A stretch of DNA of 64,000 nucleotides. It comes from Arcuatula senhousia. Taxonomy: Eukaryota; Mollusca; Bivalvia; Mytilida; Mytilidae. The notes below the pieces were generated by a model that was not told the origin of the DNA, searched no databases, and was given only the letters and a program-made list of their open reading frames with translations. Below, piece by piece: positions 43,931-55,785 of this stretch (its first letter is position 1; every line of letters starts with the position of its first letter). A program made the translations under genes and the position numbers. The stretch lies in assembly GCA_963971305.1 (NCBI GenBank), contig OZ020307.1, positions 17,373,501 through 17,437,500 on the forward strand, given 5' to 3'.

Positions 43931-44350
43931 GTGAGTACTAGTGTACCTGCGATAACAGGCATGACATCGTTGAATGGTGAGTACTAGTGTACCTGTCAAT
44001 GTCAGGCATGACATTGTTGAATGGTGAGTACTAGTGTACCTGCCAATATCAGACATGACATTGTTGAATTGTTAGTACTAGTGTACCTGTCAATATCAGG
44101 CATGACATTGTTGAATGGTGAGTACTAGTGTACCTGCCAATATCAGGCATGACATTGTTAACTGGTGAGTACTAGTGTACCTGGCAATATCAGGCATGAC
44201 ATTGTTAAGATCAGATCAGACATGACATCTTTTACAGCTAAGTGTACCTTTCAATATCAGACATTGCATTTTAACAGGTGAGTATTCCTGCAAATAACAG
44301 ACATGTACCCATAAACAATGGAGTATGCTTGCCAATAATAGGCACATCTG
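43893..44350 (+). repeat. Minisatellite seeded by the BTAF1 exon end and splice donor, copy B
   Basis: This is the same 46-47-bp unit as at 6572-7080, with about six clear units and then the same degenerate tail. One unit has TTAGTACTAG in place of GTGAGTACTAG, which destroys its donor-like site. The unit number differs by one from copy A. Confidence 0.9.
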
Positions 44351-47198
44351 ATATCATTATATTGCAACTCCTCCTAAACTGCATTCTTAACATGAACAAA
44401 GTACATCATATGAAGTTCCAAGACATTGCATTGTTCTTGGGTACCATTCAGGGTAGATAATATCCCTTTTGTATGCCTCATCTGTAAGAGTTGCGGGGGC
44501 ATATAGTGTTTAGGTCTGGTTGTCCATCCTTTGTTCTGTCTGTTCCAAATGTTTTAAAATTAGACATTTTGTCTTATGGAAATATTCTTGGATTTTTATT
44601 TTTTTTTTTGGGGGGGGCAATATAGAGACAAACTAGATGCAGTGGACTTGTGTCAATGTTTGTTCAAAAATAATAGCTGTTTGAATACTTTAAACATCAA
44701 TGATTCATTAAGGTTTAAACGTATTGATCATTATCAGCTTGACATGCATTGAAAAAAGTGGTGCCTTTTAAAGAAGTTTGCATACATTTAAATCACTTTT
44801 ATTTCTTTTTGTCAGTAATATTATACCTGTATTACCTGGCTTTATACCATATCAATATAAATATATTTGGGTTAGAATTTTAAATGAATTTGGTATTGGA
44901 GAAAAAACTTACAAAGAAGTATTTAAATGCTAGGTGTTCATAAATATAATAATTGCATTATATGTATAATACTTCCATACCAAAATGGTTAGTGATGGGG
45001 TAGTATATTGCTTCAATGATGATATAATTGGAAAACAAGTGTGATAGTTGTAAATTTCTTTTCATAAGAAAGTACATCTACATACAATGAGTGTTTATAG
45101 TTTTCAAGCTGAGAGGCTAAAAGGGGCACCTGTTGGAGCCTTTATTTCAATGATGACACTAAGGCGAATGCGATTTATACAGTACAGTATACCAGTGCAC
45201 AAATCTGCCATCCAAAATGCTAATGGGGCTGTCCAGTTGACCCGCTGCTTTATTTTTTGGTTAAGTCCACATTCCCTATAAGGTTTTATTTGTTTTGTTT
45301 TGTTTTTTGGGGGGTTTTGGGTGGGGGTCCTGGGGAAGTAGCAGGGTCTAAAGATGATCTTAGACGCAGCCCTGGATCTAGCTGTTGCCAGTTTGTGTAG
45401 TGGAATGCTCGTGCTGTGTAAAAATGATCGAATATAACCTGTCTGAGATATATAAAAAAACTTTCATTTTACAATGCTGTATACACAACTCCACAATAAT
45501 ACAACTCCACAAATAAAAATGTGGGATGTCTAGGAATCATTCTATCTGTCTATATTTCCACATTTCTGGTAAGCACAACTCCTCTTAATAGGCTTAATGG
45601 AATTTGATGAAACTTTACATGAAAAAGATCTTTATTTGATTATTTGTAAGGGAGATAAATTATTAATTGGGCTCTAGTTTACCTTGTCTGAGGACAAAAA
45701 CTACTAGTACCTTATAATTACTGAATTTACTAAGCTGTCAAACCATTTTTTCCCCAGAAATTCAGTATATTACCATTAAATGAAATAAAGAGATTGTACA
45801 ATTGATACTACTGCATTGTTTTTTAAATAATAACTTGTTACTGAATATTATTGAATGACTAGAAAATTGCATCAATTTGATTGGCCTAAACAACCCTAAA
45901 AAGTTGTGATGTAGAGTGAGAACAGCCTAAAAATGTCTAAATATAGTAAATAAACACGATGGAAAGCAATGTTACCCTACTATTTCCTAAAGATAGATTT
46001 CAGACCCCTGAAAGTGACTAAAAATAGATCGCGTGATTTCCCCGGAATGAAACTCAGAAAGAAAACATTCCAAAGAATCTGTGATGTATACCAAACAATT
46101 TTCCAATGCCAGTGTTTCATGGATGTTCAAATATCACCGTCGATTTCAACTTTAAAAATTAATATGTGATTGATGTCATATTGTCAGAAGCATCTGTGAT
46201 AAAATTTGTTTTTGTTGAAATTAAATTTTCAAAATTCAGCTTCTTTTTGAAACAATATTACAGGTGATTTTCACAAATTTACATGCATCACTGTATGCAA
46301 GTTGTATGGTGCTTTCAGTCTTCAGCATACAAGTTTTCATGTAATAAAACATTTATCGACTTTGGTATAGGTTGACATAAATTTTATCAACCCTGAAAAA
46401 ATTATATTAACCTCGCCTTCGGCTCAGTTAATATAATTTTTTTCAGGTTGATAAAAATAGATGTCAACCTATATCAAAGTCAATAATTGATTAACACCAG
46501 TTATTGAAATAACTTTTACATTGCAGTTTTCTCAGAAATCTTTGATAGCATCCTGGTATTTTCAATTTTCTATATAGCATCTTTTGGTTTAAAATTATAA
46601 CATCACATTCTTTTTTGAATACATTATAAGCATCACATTTGAACCAGAAAATATAGCATTACCATTAGGGCGAGGGGAGAACACTGAATTGTACTAAAAA
46701 AAATGTCAAGATCAAGACATTTTTGAACGGACTTGTGATGTTGAATGTTGGGCAATAGGAAAAGAGCAACAAGCAGGAAGTCTTTACATAAATCTGCAGT
46801 CAGGACAAAGCTATCAAATATATCATATATTCAAATTAAAATGAGTAATGGTCTGACTCCTTGTGCTGTTCTTGTTCATGTTTACCAGTTTTGTCATTGC
46901 CCTTTCAGACTTTTGACACTTGAGTGCCCCTGTTTGGCTTCTTCCTTTAAAATAAAAGCCCCCCCCCCTCTGTCCCTTAAAGTAGTATAACATTAACTAA
47001 CATTCTTATAAAATGCCAGGTACTAGCATACATTTATTTTCACATTTAAAACAATTGTCAAAATATTCAAAGTCCATTGATTTCTATTTCTAGAAATTCA
47101 TGACATGATTTTGAGCAATACATATTGTCTATAAAAATTTACCAATAAACTGATACTCCATTGGTAAACAGAATAAATTGTACTATTAATTAGGCGTT

Positions 47199-47700
47199 AA
47201 ACAGGCATGTCAACTTGGCGGTTGTCCATTGTGGTTTTTCTAAATTGCCGTTTAATTGTGGGTTATGTCGCGTACACTTATTCCACATCTCATTATTTTC
47301 TATTATAAAAAAAAAACATATTAATTTGCTTTTGTCAATAGAATGCCTTTAATTACTTGGTTTAAAACTGGTTAATTCATTAAAAGTATTAATCATTAAT
47401 AACAAAAAGTCATTTCTCCAATGTTTGCATCTAAACTTTGTATCCTTTAAAATCCAAAAGTCCATTTATAATGTTTTGCAATGTTTACAGTATCAAACAG
47501 GCATGTCAAACTTTAAAAAAATGTTGGAATGCTTTTGTCAATAGAATGTCTTTAATTACTTGGTCTAAAACTGGTTCATTCATTAAAAGTATTAATCATT
47601 AATAACAAAAAGTCATTTCTCCAATGTTTGCATCTAATCTTTGCATCTTTAAGAATCTAAAAGTCCATTCAGAATGTTTTACAATCTTACAGTATCATTA
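47199..47700 (+). repeat. Local tandem duplication, about 296-bp period (unit B only)
   Basis: AAACAGGCATGTCAA occurs at 47199 and 47495, each followed by TTTGTCAATAGAATG, CTTTAATTACTTGG, AAAAGTATTAATCATTAATA and ACAAAAAGTCATTTCTCCAA. Unit A has a single version (near 9898-10090). An extra segment with TGGCGGTTGTCCATTGTGGT is present in the first copy only. Confidence 0.8.
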
Positions 47701-47791
47701 AAAAAGTATTTAATAAGTACATTATATACAATTTCTAACAGTTTCTCAGGGAACAATCTATCCTGTCTATTTAATTAAAGTACATTGTCCT

Positions 47792-48832
47792 CTAGAACCC
47801 AGAAAATGTTAATTCATAGAGTTTTGCCTTTGTTCCCTCTGGATCCTTCTCTCTATTGACACATCCTAGATAGATATAACCAGAGGGAGCCAGAGCCAGA
47901 GAACATGGTCTCATTATTCCAATATCCTTAGGATTGTAATATGTGATGATCTCTCCTTCATTGTTTAGTATATGTAGATATATAGTTGTAATGTCAACCA
48001 CCAGGATATTATCACTAGGAGTTGTAAGTAGACCTACAGGATTCATTGGTTTGTCAGGAGAGTTTATATCAGGGTGGCCATGATAGTATCCCACTTTTCC
48101 TCCAGGTTGGAGCACTACTACTTTATTACCATGTTTATCACCAACAACAATGTTACCTTGACTGGTTGTTGTGATTGTCTCAGGATATTTAAATATTTGT
48201 TGTTGATTGTCATGTTCATATTTTGTTATCTGTTTTCCCTCAGTGTTCATCACAATAACAATCCCATTATCCTTCCTATCCCAGGCTCCAATGATAACAC
48301 TGTGGTCTCTGGTTACATGGACACAGGTTATCTTCCAAGGATGAACATTAAACTTAGAGTCAATGATTTGTCCTGTCATAGGATTGATGATGCCTAGAGT
48401 TGATCCTCCTTTCACAATGTAAGTAGATCCTGATGGAGATGTAGCCAGGCCATAGACTGGAGTCTTGTAGGTTGATAGTGTTTTCACTTTATCATGTTCT
48501 ATTGTGATGTGTTGTATTGTTTTTGTAAAATAATCACCTATCCACAGAGAACTATCTTTACAAACAGTCAGGAAATGAATGTTCCTTATGTCCACTGTAC
48601 GCTGCTTCACTACTTTTAATTCAATTACTTTCTCCAAAGACTCTGACTCCCTGCCTATTTCCTTTATATCAATGATTTTATGATCTTTCAAAAATTTAGT
48701 ATGGCCTTTCTTGCAGATATTACAAATAAGATTGTCACAAGTGATACATTTCCATTCAATCTTGTTACTTGTTTCACATACAGTGCAACCAAGTGGTATT
48801 TGTCCTTTAGGTAAAGATTTAGAAAACGCCAT
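47792..48832 (-). CDS. B-box zinc-finger protein with beta-propeller-like C-terminus, intronless, copy B
   Basis: This is the 346-codon partner of the gene at 10175-11215, at the same place and orientation inside the BTAF1 copy B intron. All eight putative zinc ligands are kept (C16, C19, C29, C32, C37, C40, H44, H51), and the frame is open along its whole length. By eye about 50 residues differ between the two proteins, with one residue gained and one lost, so the total length is unchanged. That is far more than in neighbouring intron blocks, yet neither copy has a stop, so both may still be under selection. Role as for copy A: TRIM-like without RING; function not established. Confidence 0.85.
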   Translation of the reverse strand: MAFSKSLPKGQIPLGCTVCETSNKIEWKCITCDNLICNICKKGHTKFLKDHKIIDIKEIGRESESLEKVIELKVVKQRTVDIRNIHFLTVCKDSSLWIGDYFTKTIQHITIEHDKVKTLSTYKTPVYGLATSPSGSTYIVKGGSTLGIINPMTGQIIDSKFNVHPWKITCVHVTRDHSVIIGAWDRKDNGIVIVMNTEGKQITKYEHDNQQQIFKYPETITTTSQGNIVVGDKHGNKVVVLQPGGKVGYYHGHPDINSPDKPMNPVGLLTTPSDNILVVDITTIYLHILNNEGEIITYYNPKDIGIMRPCSLALAPSGYIYLGCVNREKDPEGTKAKLYELTFSGF

Positions 48833-49293
48833 GTTTAAATATATTTCTTTGTTGTGAATTCGAAATTTTTAAGTTAAGAATGTTTTAAAATTGCCTTGAC
48901 ACATCATTACTATCAGTCTAATGGTTGTTTAAAACTTAAAAATTACTCTTGCAGAAATTATCAATAAAACTTAAAGTTTAGTACCTTACACCTATTATTA
49001 GATGTATTCTAAAGCAGTTAAAGGACTTTGTACCTAAAGATATATTTGTTAAATAAATTTTAACAAAAACGTGCATACTTTTCTTTCACCAATTTATTGA
49101 TTTTTCCAAATGACTGGTTTTAAAGAACTTTTATTCAAATCTTTTTGTTTCCAAAAATAATGACAGATAAGAGAGCTGGTATTGTAGTTGTTGTTGTGTC
49201 AGGTTGACTGATAATGTCAAAATTTCCAAAGAAACTGCTCTTTATACATTGACAATTTTTGAAACACTTGTAATGTGGAAGGGAAAAACGGTT

Positions 49294-49622
49294 AGGGACC
49301 GACCATTTAACTTGAAGGGGGGGGCTTTGTTTTTTCCTAAAAAAATATTTTGAAAATGATTTTTGATGAAAAAAATATTTTGAAAATGATTTTTGATGAA
49401 AAAAATATTATGGCAGCAGAGGGTAAGAAAAAAAATATTCTGAAGAAGAATTTCTGCCTTATAAAATAATGCTAATAATAAAAAAAAAATATTTTGTCGC
49501 GACGCTTTCAAAAAATAAACTTCTGTCATGGCGCATTCACAAAATAAATTTTTTTTCCGTGAAATTTTATTTTCTGGCCAAAACAAAAAACCAAGGCCCC
49601 CCCTTCAAGTTAAATGGTCCGT
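49294..49622. mobile_element. MITE with long terminal inverted repeats (unit B only)
   Basis: The left end CGACCATTTAACTTGAAGGG-GGGGGC is the inverse of the right end GCCCCCCCTTCAAGTTAAAT-GGTCCG. The interior is AT-rich with repeated AAAAATATTTTGAAAATGAT blocks. Unit A has no such sequence at the matching place (near 11700). Minus-strand frames of up to 114 codons in it are repeat artefacts. Confidence 0.82.
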
Positions 49623-51857
49623 TCTTTATCGTTTATATGATAAAAGTTTAAGACATGTTGACTCAAGTTCAATAAAAGTATGCCTGATTTGAGCTGCTCT
49701 AGTTAGCACTAGTACACTACAAAGATAAAAGAAATTCACTGCTTTTCGAGTTTCCAAATTCAGAAAAAGATTTTACTATTATCCATAAAAGAGAGGTCAA
49801 TAGATGTAAATGGGATATTGACAACTTCACAAACCAGTAGCAATGCATGCAGTCTTCAATATGGATCAGAGATGGATAATGACTGACTGACATGACTGCA
49901 AATCAAAGTGCTAAAGCGTTAAAAGGCAAGCGAAATATATATGTACTTAAATAGAAGATGTTTTGAAAGTAAATGAACACTCTAGTGCCCCCTCCCTGCT
50001 TTGCACAGAAGATTATTCAATTTATATATAATCATATTTTAAATAAAAATTATATACACTTTGGGGTGCACATGCATTGTATTGTACACAAGTGGTAGTA
50101 TTGATTTGTAAACCCCTTCAATAGAAATGAACTCGTCCAGCATACACTAGTATCCTCATCAATGAGTATTGATTGTGTATTGAATTTTATGAATGACCAA
50201 GAAAGGAACCTAGCATAAACCAATGAAATAACAGCAATATTTAAAGGTAGAGTGCACCACTAATCATGTTACAGATAGATATTCTTGTACATGTATGTTC
50301 CGGAGCCCATCGTTAAATAGTTCATTTTGTAAATTGCAAAGGAATTAATAAAACTTGTGTGATGTTTAAAAATGGGAGATATATATATATAAAAAAGTAT
50401 TGCATTCTAACATATTTGATTATATTTTGAATAGTAATATAGAAAATAAAGAAACAGTAGACATTTTGCTCTGTCTAGACTGAAAAAAAACACGAAAGCC
50501 AGCAGTAATCTTAAGATTACATTAAGCGGCTAACGCTTGCCTAAATGTTTTATGCAAATGATTAATCACCAATTTAAGAATTATTTGAGAAGGAATTTAA
50601 GAAATGGACTGATAATGTGCCCTTCATAATGTCTGCCTATCTGTCTATCTGTTAATAAGATTACTTCTTTGTGTCCATGATACGTCACTCCCCACATAAT
50701 GAAACTGTACAAACTTATACTTTCAACCTTGCATATTAATATATAATATGAAAAAAGGAAATGTATATACAAGAGGGAGAAGTAAGCTCAGGGCTTGAAT
50801 TTTGGTCATTTATATTGACTTACAAATCTTACCCCTACTCAGTCTCTTTAATATAATTTTGTCTATTTATAGTTTTCAAAATTCCCCTTTTGATAATTGG
50901 CCAATCACGCACCACTTTCATTTGTTTTGATCCAAAAACATACAAGTCATGGAATTTACAGGGTAAGGATGGAAAGAATATCATTTGTCAGTTGTATAAA
51001 AACGTCAAATTTACAAGAAGTAGAGAGAAGTGACTACTAATAACTTGATTTTGAAGGGAGTGGTTAAAATCTTGCTAAGATAGCAGATTTCTTCCCTTGC
51101 GGGTATTATAGAGAAGGGGTCAATCTATTGTTATAAAGTCAATATAAATGACCACAATTCAAGCATCTGTTGTAGTAAGTGCTTAAAATATCCTTAATCT
51201 TTCTATCATAGAAGATTTCATTTTATATTATGCATAAGTAATGAAGGTAGCGATTCCTGTTGGAATTATTTGCTGGATGATACGTTTAGTGCTGTTTGAG
51301 TTCACGACTTGATGGTTTTTGTCTCGCCTACGAAGAAGAACAGGACATAGGTGTTACTTTACTGGATGCGGTGGCGATGATGGCAGCATTTAATATCACT
51401 ATTGAAGTTTTATGATTACCTCCTTATCTCAAGAATTATAAGTCCTAGGTTGATGAAACTTGCTTTGCATATGCCACAGTAGTAGCTTAGCATAGCTGCA
51501 TCCCCATCTTTTGATCTTGACCTAGATTTTCTGGTTGACTTAGTGATTTAGACATTTTTGATTACATATCATAGTACAGTGAAGGTTTTATTATCACTTT
51601 CATATCTCAGAAACAATAAGTTCTAGGTTAGTTAAACTTCATTTGTTTTGCATCAGATCTAGAATTTCATAGCTGCATCCTCATCTTTTGAACTTCACTT
51701 TGGATTTTTATTTCAGCAGCATTAATTTCTTTGATAGTTTAAGAAATGTGAGAGCTCAAGTTTGATATCATCATAAAGGTTTATAAATGATGAAAATTTA
51801 GAAATATAGGGGAATTGACAACAAATTAATGTTTCCAATTGTGCCAGTATTTGAAAC

Positions 51858-52443
51858 AAAGGACAAGATATGATAAGGGCTCAATTTTGCCCCCCAATTT
51901 TGAAATTATCAAAATGAGCTAAAAGTATGCGATATATACTTTAAATTAGTTAAACTTTACTATATCAGCATTATTTTGTTTAAAGTGGTCTATTATGGTG
52001 TTGAAATAATTACCCAAAGTGGCTCAAAAATCGTGATTTGGTGAAAAACTATAAAAAAACCCTGCAATTTTGAAGTGGTTTTTAGCAAATTTAACTATGA
52101 GCCACACAGAGTACCACTACAATAATTTATGTAGATGATCATTTTTGATATAGAAACAGACCACAAAAATATCTTTGTGGTACTCCGTGTGGCTCATAGT
52201 TAGATTTGCCAAAAACTACTCAAAATTTGCATGATTTTTACATTTTTTCACAAAAATGCCATTTTCACTTAATTTGATGACGTCACTGTGACGTTATAAA
52301 CAAGATTTAGTTAAAATTAATGTTATTTTACTATACCTTGTTCATCTAAGAAGTGATCTAGAATAATTTAACTTCAGTTCAATTATTTTTAAAAAATGGT
52401 AAATTAGGGGGCCAAATTTAGCACTTATCATATCTTGTCCTTT
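51858..52443. mobile_element. Palindromic MITE (unit B only), about 586 bp
   Basis: The left end AAAGGACAAGATATGATAAG then GGCTCAATTTTGCCCCCC inverts to match the right end GGGGGGCCAAATTTAGCACT-TATCATATCTTGTCCTTT. Inside, AACTATGAGCCACACAGAGT-ACCAC mirrors GTGGTACTCCGTGTGGCTCA-TAGTT around a loop near 52130. It lies about 50 bases upstream of the motif V exon. Unit A lacks it (near 17880). Confidence 0.85.
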
Positions 52444-52496
52444 TAATGTTTCATGTAACACTTGTTATGTCCATATATTTGTATTTATAATTACAG

Positions 52497-52626
52497 ATTC
52501 AACAATTTTCCATCTATTGATATCTTACTCCTTACAACCCATGTTGGAGGACTGGGTCTTAATCTCACTTGGGCAGATACAGTTATCTTCGTAGAACATG
52601 ACTGGAATCCCATGAAAGATTTGCAG
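52497..52626 (+). pseudogene. BTAF1: BTAF1 copy B exon: motif V with Gly-to-Trp change
   Basis: It encodes [20 protein letters not shown] then [20 protein letters not shown] and DLQ. Two changes from copy A fall on conserved positions: D to F in NNDPS and G to W in TGAD. Motif V lines the ATP site between lobes, so the Trp would probably block function. Confidence 0.92.
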
Positions 52627-54421
52627 GTACTTTCACAAACTTGGTACCAATGGAAATTTGCTGAATTTGTCTTATTGCCATCCAAAGCATAGATACATGT
52701 TATACAATTCCTAACAAAATATTTAATTAAATACTTATGGTAATAACAAAATTAACAAGCTTGAAGGATCAAACTCAATGTCCAAGTAAAAGACACATAT
52801 GAAAAGTTATAGATCGCAGTGGTCCTGATTTGGTACATGCATTTCAAATGAAATGGTGAGTTAAACCAGGGACTATGGTGCGCTTAACCTCCCTATTCTA
52901 TTGGGATCATTGAAATGTAAAGATGATAATCAAGTGTGGAATAATATTTATAACATTTATTATATCTTGGGTAAATTTCTGTTAATTGTATTGGCTTTAC
53001 AGAACTTATGTGATCAGGAAATAATTCAAATGTTTTATTTTATGATCATACCATGAAAACAATTCTGAATTTTTCCCTGCTGAAATTTTTACATTTCAAG
53101 GGAAACAATACCATTGTACCATGCTTGAAAATCAATAATGTAACGTCACCATGCAGGCAAACCATGAACCAAAAATTTAATAAAACAACTGTAGAAAAAT
53201 ATGAGATGTGGAATAAGTGTACGCCACACAGCCCAAAATCAAACGGCAATTTAGAAAAAAAACACACAATAAAAATCAAATCGATCAAAGTCCAATTCCA
53301 CTAGAGAGAACCTAAGACAAAAATACAAGAACAAACAAAAGGACGGTAAAGGAACTCTCTGTTTATACTGACAGCTAGCTGAGAATCATCAATCGATTAA
53401 TTTAAAAAAAATCAAAGGTATTGATTTTAAATCTGACACAACACTTCAAACAATAATGATTTAGTGAAGTGTCATCACACAATACTGACATGCTTCGTCG
53501 CTATAATGCTTAAGAATGACAATAGTAAAAACGTTTATGGAAGTTTTAAAGCAAGTATCAAGTTTAAATATCAATGTTTCTGCCAAAAAACACTAAATTC
53601 AAAGCTTTAATCAAAATGTTCAATTCATATCCTTTCCGTAATAAATTTTAAGCCAATTTTTCATTTCTAATGGATTGCTTTTAAATTTGTGAGCTTTATA
53701 AAAAACGTTACCATAAAAATTCAGTATGTGATATTCCTTTCACTATAAGAAAACAACGTGAACAATTAAATTTTTCATTAAGAGATCGATACTTGTGAAA
53801 GATTTTACTAATTGTTGTGGTATCGATAACTTGTTTAATAATTTTAAGCTCACCTGACCAAAGGCCATGTGAGCTATTGCCATCACTTGGCGTCCGTTGT
53901 CGTCGTCTGTCCTCATCATTAACTTTTCTTCAAACTTCTTATCCTCTGAAAAGGCTGTACAGATTCTAACCAAATTTGGTGGTACTTTAGGATATCCCCC
54001 ACAGAATTGATGTGGGGATTTTTGATTCGTTGAAAAAATTGGCCGCCATTGCTAAAAATAGACTAAGGGGGTCAGACTACTGTTTTTGGCTCGTAAATCA
54101 AAAAGTATAAGAGATAAATGAAATCTGATGCCACCATACTGCCTCAGCATCAAAAGTTCTACTAAAGTCTCCATTTGGTCCAAGTTGTCAGATGACCCCT
54201 TATAGGGGTTACAGCCCCATTAAAAGTGAAAAATAGCATTTTTCATGTTTTTGCCCTATAGTATGAAAACTATTGCAGAAGGTTTCGTTCAAACAACAAA
54301 TCCCGTTGGGATAACATCCCGGATGTTTCCCTCTATTGTCGTTCACAAAAACTACAATAATTAGTGGTAGTTTAAAAATTTGCAATGACAAACAGCTTTC
54401 AATAACACTATTTAATTTAAG
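52627..54421 (+). other. BTAF1 copy B intron with inserted repeats
   Basis: About 53190-53845 has no match in copy A and includes GAGATGTGGAATAAGTGTAC and GCCCAAAATCAAACGGCAAT. About 53849-54285 is the 5' part of a GGTGAGC-type element (AGCTCACCTGACCAAAGGCC; TAAAAATAGACTAAGGGGGT). No gene is supported. Confidence 0.7.
53849..54285 (+). repeat. GGTGAGC-type element, 3'-truncated
   Basis: It starts AGCTCACCTGACCAAAGGCC, CATGTGAGCTATTGCCATCA and CTTGGCGTCCGTTGTCG, then follows the element at 2420-3717 through ACCCCTTATAGGGGTTACAG to CTATTGCAGA and stops. The CTCTTGTT end is absent. Confidence 0.8.
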
Positions 54422-54513
54422 GCCATGGACAGAGCTCATAGAATAGGACAGAAGAAGGTGGTCAATGTGTACAGACTGATAACTAGAGGAACTCTAGAGG
54501 AGAAAATCATGGG
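54422..54513 (+). pseudogene. BTAF1: BTAF1 copy B exon: motif VI (DRAHRIGQ)
   Basis: It encodes the same protein as copy [21 protein letters not shown] and [11 protein letters not shown]. The acceptor is TTTAATTTAAG, slightly weaker than in copy A. Confidence 0.92.
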
Positions 54514-55517
54514 GTAAGTTATTTTTTTGTCACCTGCAAAGTGTTGCAAAAAGCAACATATAAGAGTCAATATCGTCTATATAAGAGTCAATTTGACACT
54601 ATCCATGGTCTTGCATCCTGTGACGTCACAAAAATTTCCATTGCAGTTTTCAGGCAAGTACATGTCACAACCTCTTGATATTTTGCATGTTAGCTTCCTC
54701 CTATTGATCTTAATGGTGTAAAGCGATTTTATGCCCCTAACTCATCTACTTCCTGTAATCCAAATATTTTAAGATGCAGGCAACATATGTCTTCCATTCT
54801 AGTTATTCAATAGTAAATTTATAGGGGATAATGCAAGATGTAAACCTAGGAAGGTGAGACTATTTTATTACAAATGTATTAGCTTTTAATTCTAACCTGT
54901 GGTCCAGCTACTCTCAATTTTTATGCAAAATATGCCTTTACAGTAATAATCCCTCGAAACAACATACCTTGAATCCGTCATTGTTATTACAATAATTCTT
55001 GTGAAAGTTAAAAAACAGCATTAAATCATCTGTCATACGAGTAATTATAAACAGTGTCTGATAATGTTTCATCTAAATAAGACTCATCAAGAACCCATCA
55101 GCCAAAATGCAAAAGACACTATTAAACAAGAATATGAGGACAATATCAAAACAGAAATCATTGATAAAAACACATCCTTCAAACATAGGTGTCCCATGCT
55201 AGGAGTAGAATAAGACATGTAATTCAACATCTAAAAGCACATCATTCAACCATAGTTGTCCCATGCTTGGAGCAGAATAAAGAGTATAATTTTGTTGTTT
55301 TGAGTCACAAATAAATAATGAACAAAGAACAGGGTAGGAAAAAAGTACAATATGAATTATATTTTTAACTGAAAGCAAAACATTATTTAACAAACAACAT
55401 TTTCATTTGTCTTAATATCATTTAAATAAGTATTTTAATAACTAATGACACATATCATTGGTATATTATAATCACCATTCTCTCAAAATATTATATAATT
55501 AAAATTTCATTTTCTAG
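54514..55517 (+). other. BTAF1 copy B intron with the unexpanded 81-bp repeat
   Basis: Plain AT-rich intron. About 55166-55290 holds about two units of the 81-bp repeat, the first shortened, which is the likely starting state for the five-unit array of unit A. Confidence 0.75.
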
Positions 55518-55785
55518 CCTTCAAAAATTCAAGATGACTATTGCAAATACTGTCATAAGCCAAAAGAATTCCAGTTTACAAAGCATGGGAACAGACCAGT
55601 TGTTAGACCTGTTTTCATTGGATGAGAAGTCAAAGGGAGATAACATTAGTTCATCTAAAAGCCAGGATCAATCTTCAAAGAAAGAAAGCATGCAGTCAGT
55701 GATTGAAAGTTTGGGTGAACTTTGGGATGAATCTCAGTATGAAAAGGAATATAATCTGGACTCTTTCATGCAATCATTGAAATAA
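55518..55785 (+). pseudogene. BTAF1: BTAF1 copy B last exon with stop codon
   Basis: It reads [20 protein letters not shown] through SFMQSLK and TAA. It differs from copy A at about three bases and one residue. The exon itself is intact; it is listed as pseudogene because of the upstream lesions. Confidence 0.93.

Larger units (their letters stand above)
43931..52496 (+). other. Long BTAF1 copy B intron (8.6 kb)
   Basis: It holds the minisatellite, the hairpin near 46365-46480, a local duplication at 47199-47700, the antisense B-box gene 47792-48832, a MITE at 49294-49622 and a palindromic MITE at 51858-52443. The parts 44460-46360, 48840-49290 and 49630-51850 are AT-rich with no recognised gene. 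Confidence 0.8.
33126..55785 (+). pseudogene. BTAF1: BTAF1 (Mot1) copy B, decayed partial copy
   Basis: Exon remnants run colinear with BTAF1 from the GLGKT motif (33126) to the stop codon (55783-55785). The lesions are: no clear splice sites around the GLGKT exon; TAA at 35608-35610 in LPS*VVCPSK; TAG at 36922-36924 before KVKKHNLIVASYDVV; an 855-bp repeat between GHII and KNGKTK (37434-38288); loss of the two exons that in copy A lie at 778-908 and 1645-1767; and TWADTV for TGADTV in motif V. The segment between SIC and PDCSPLPS (one exon) was not found. The exon at 40160-40367 keeps the frame that copy A has lost. Despite these lesions the last exon is almost unchanged, which points to a recent duplication. 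Confidence 0.93.

Noticed and set aside
49242..49586. 114-codon minus-strand frame in the unit B MITE
   Set aside because: It reflects repeated AAAAATATTTT blocks and has no family signature.
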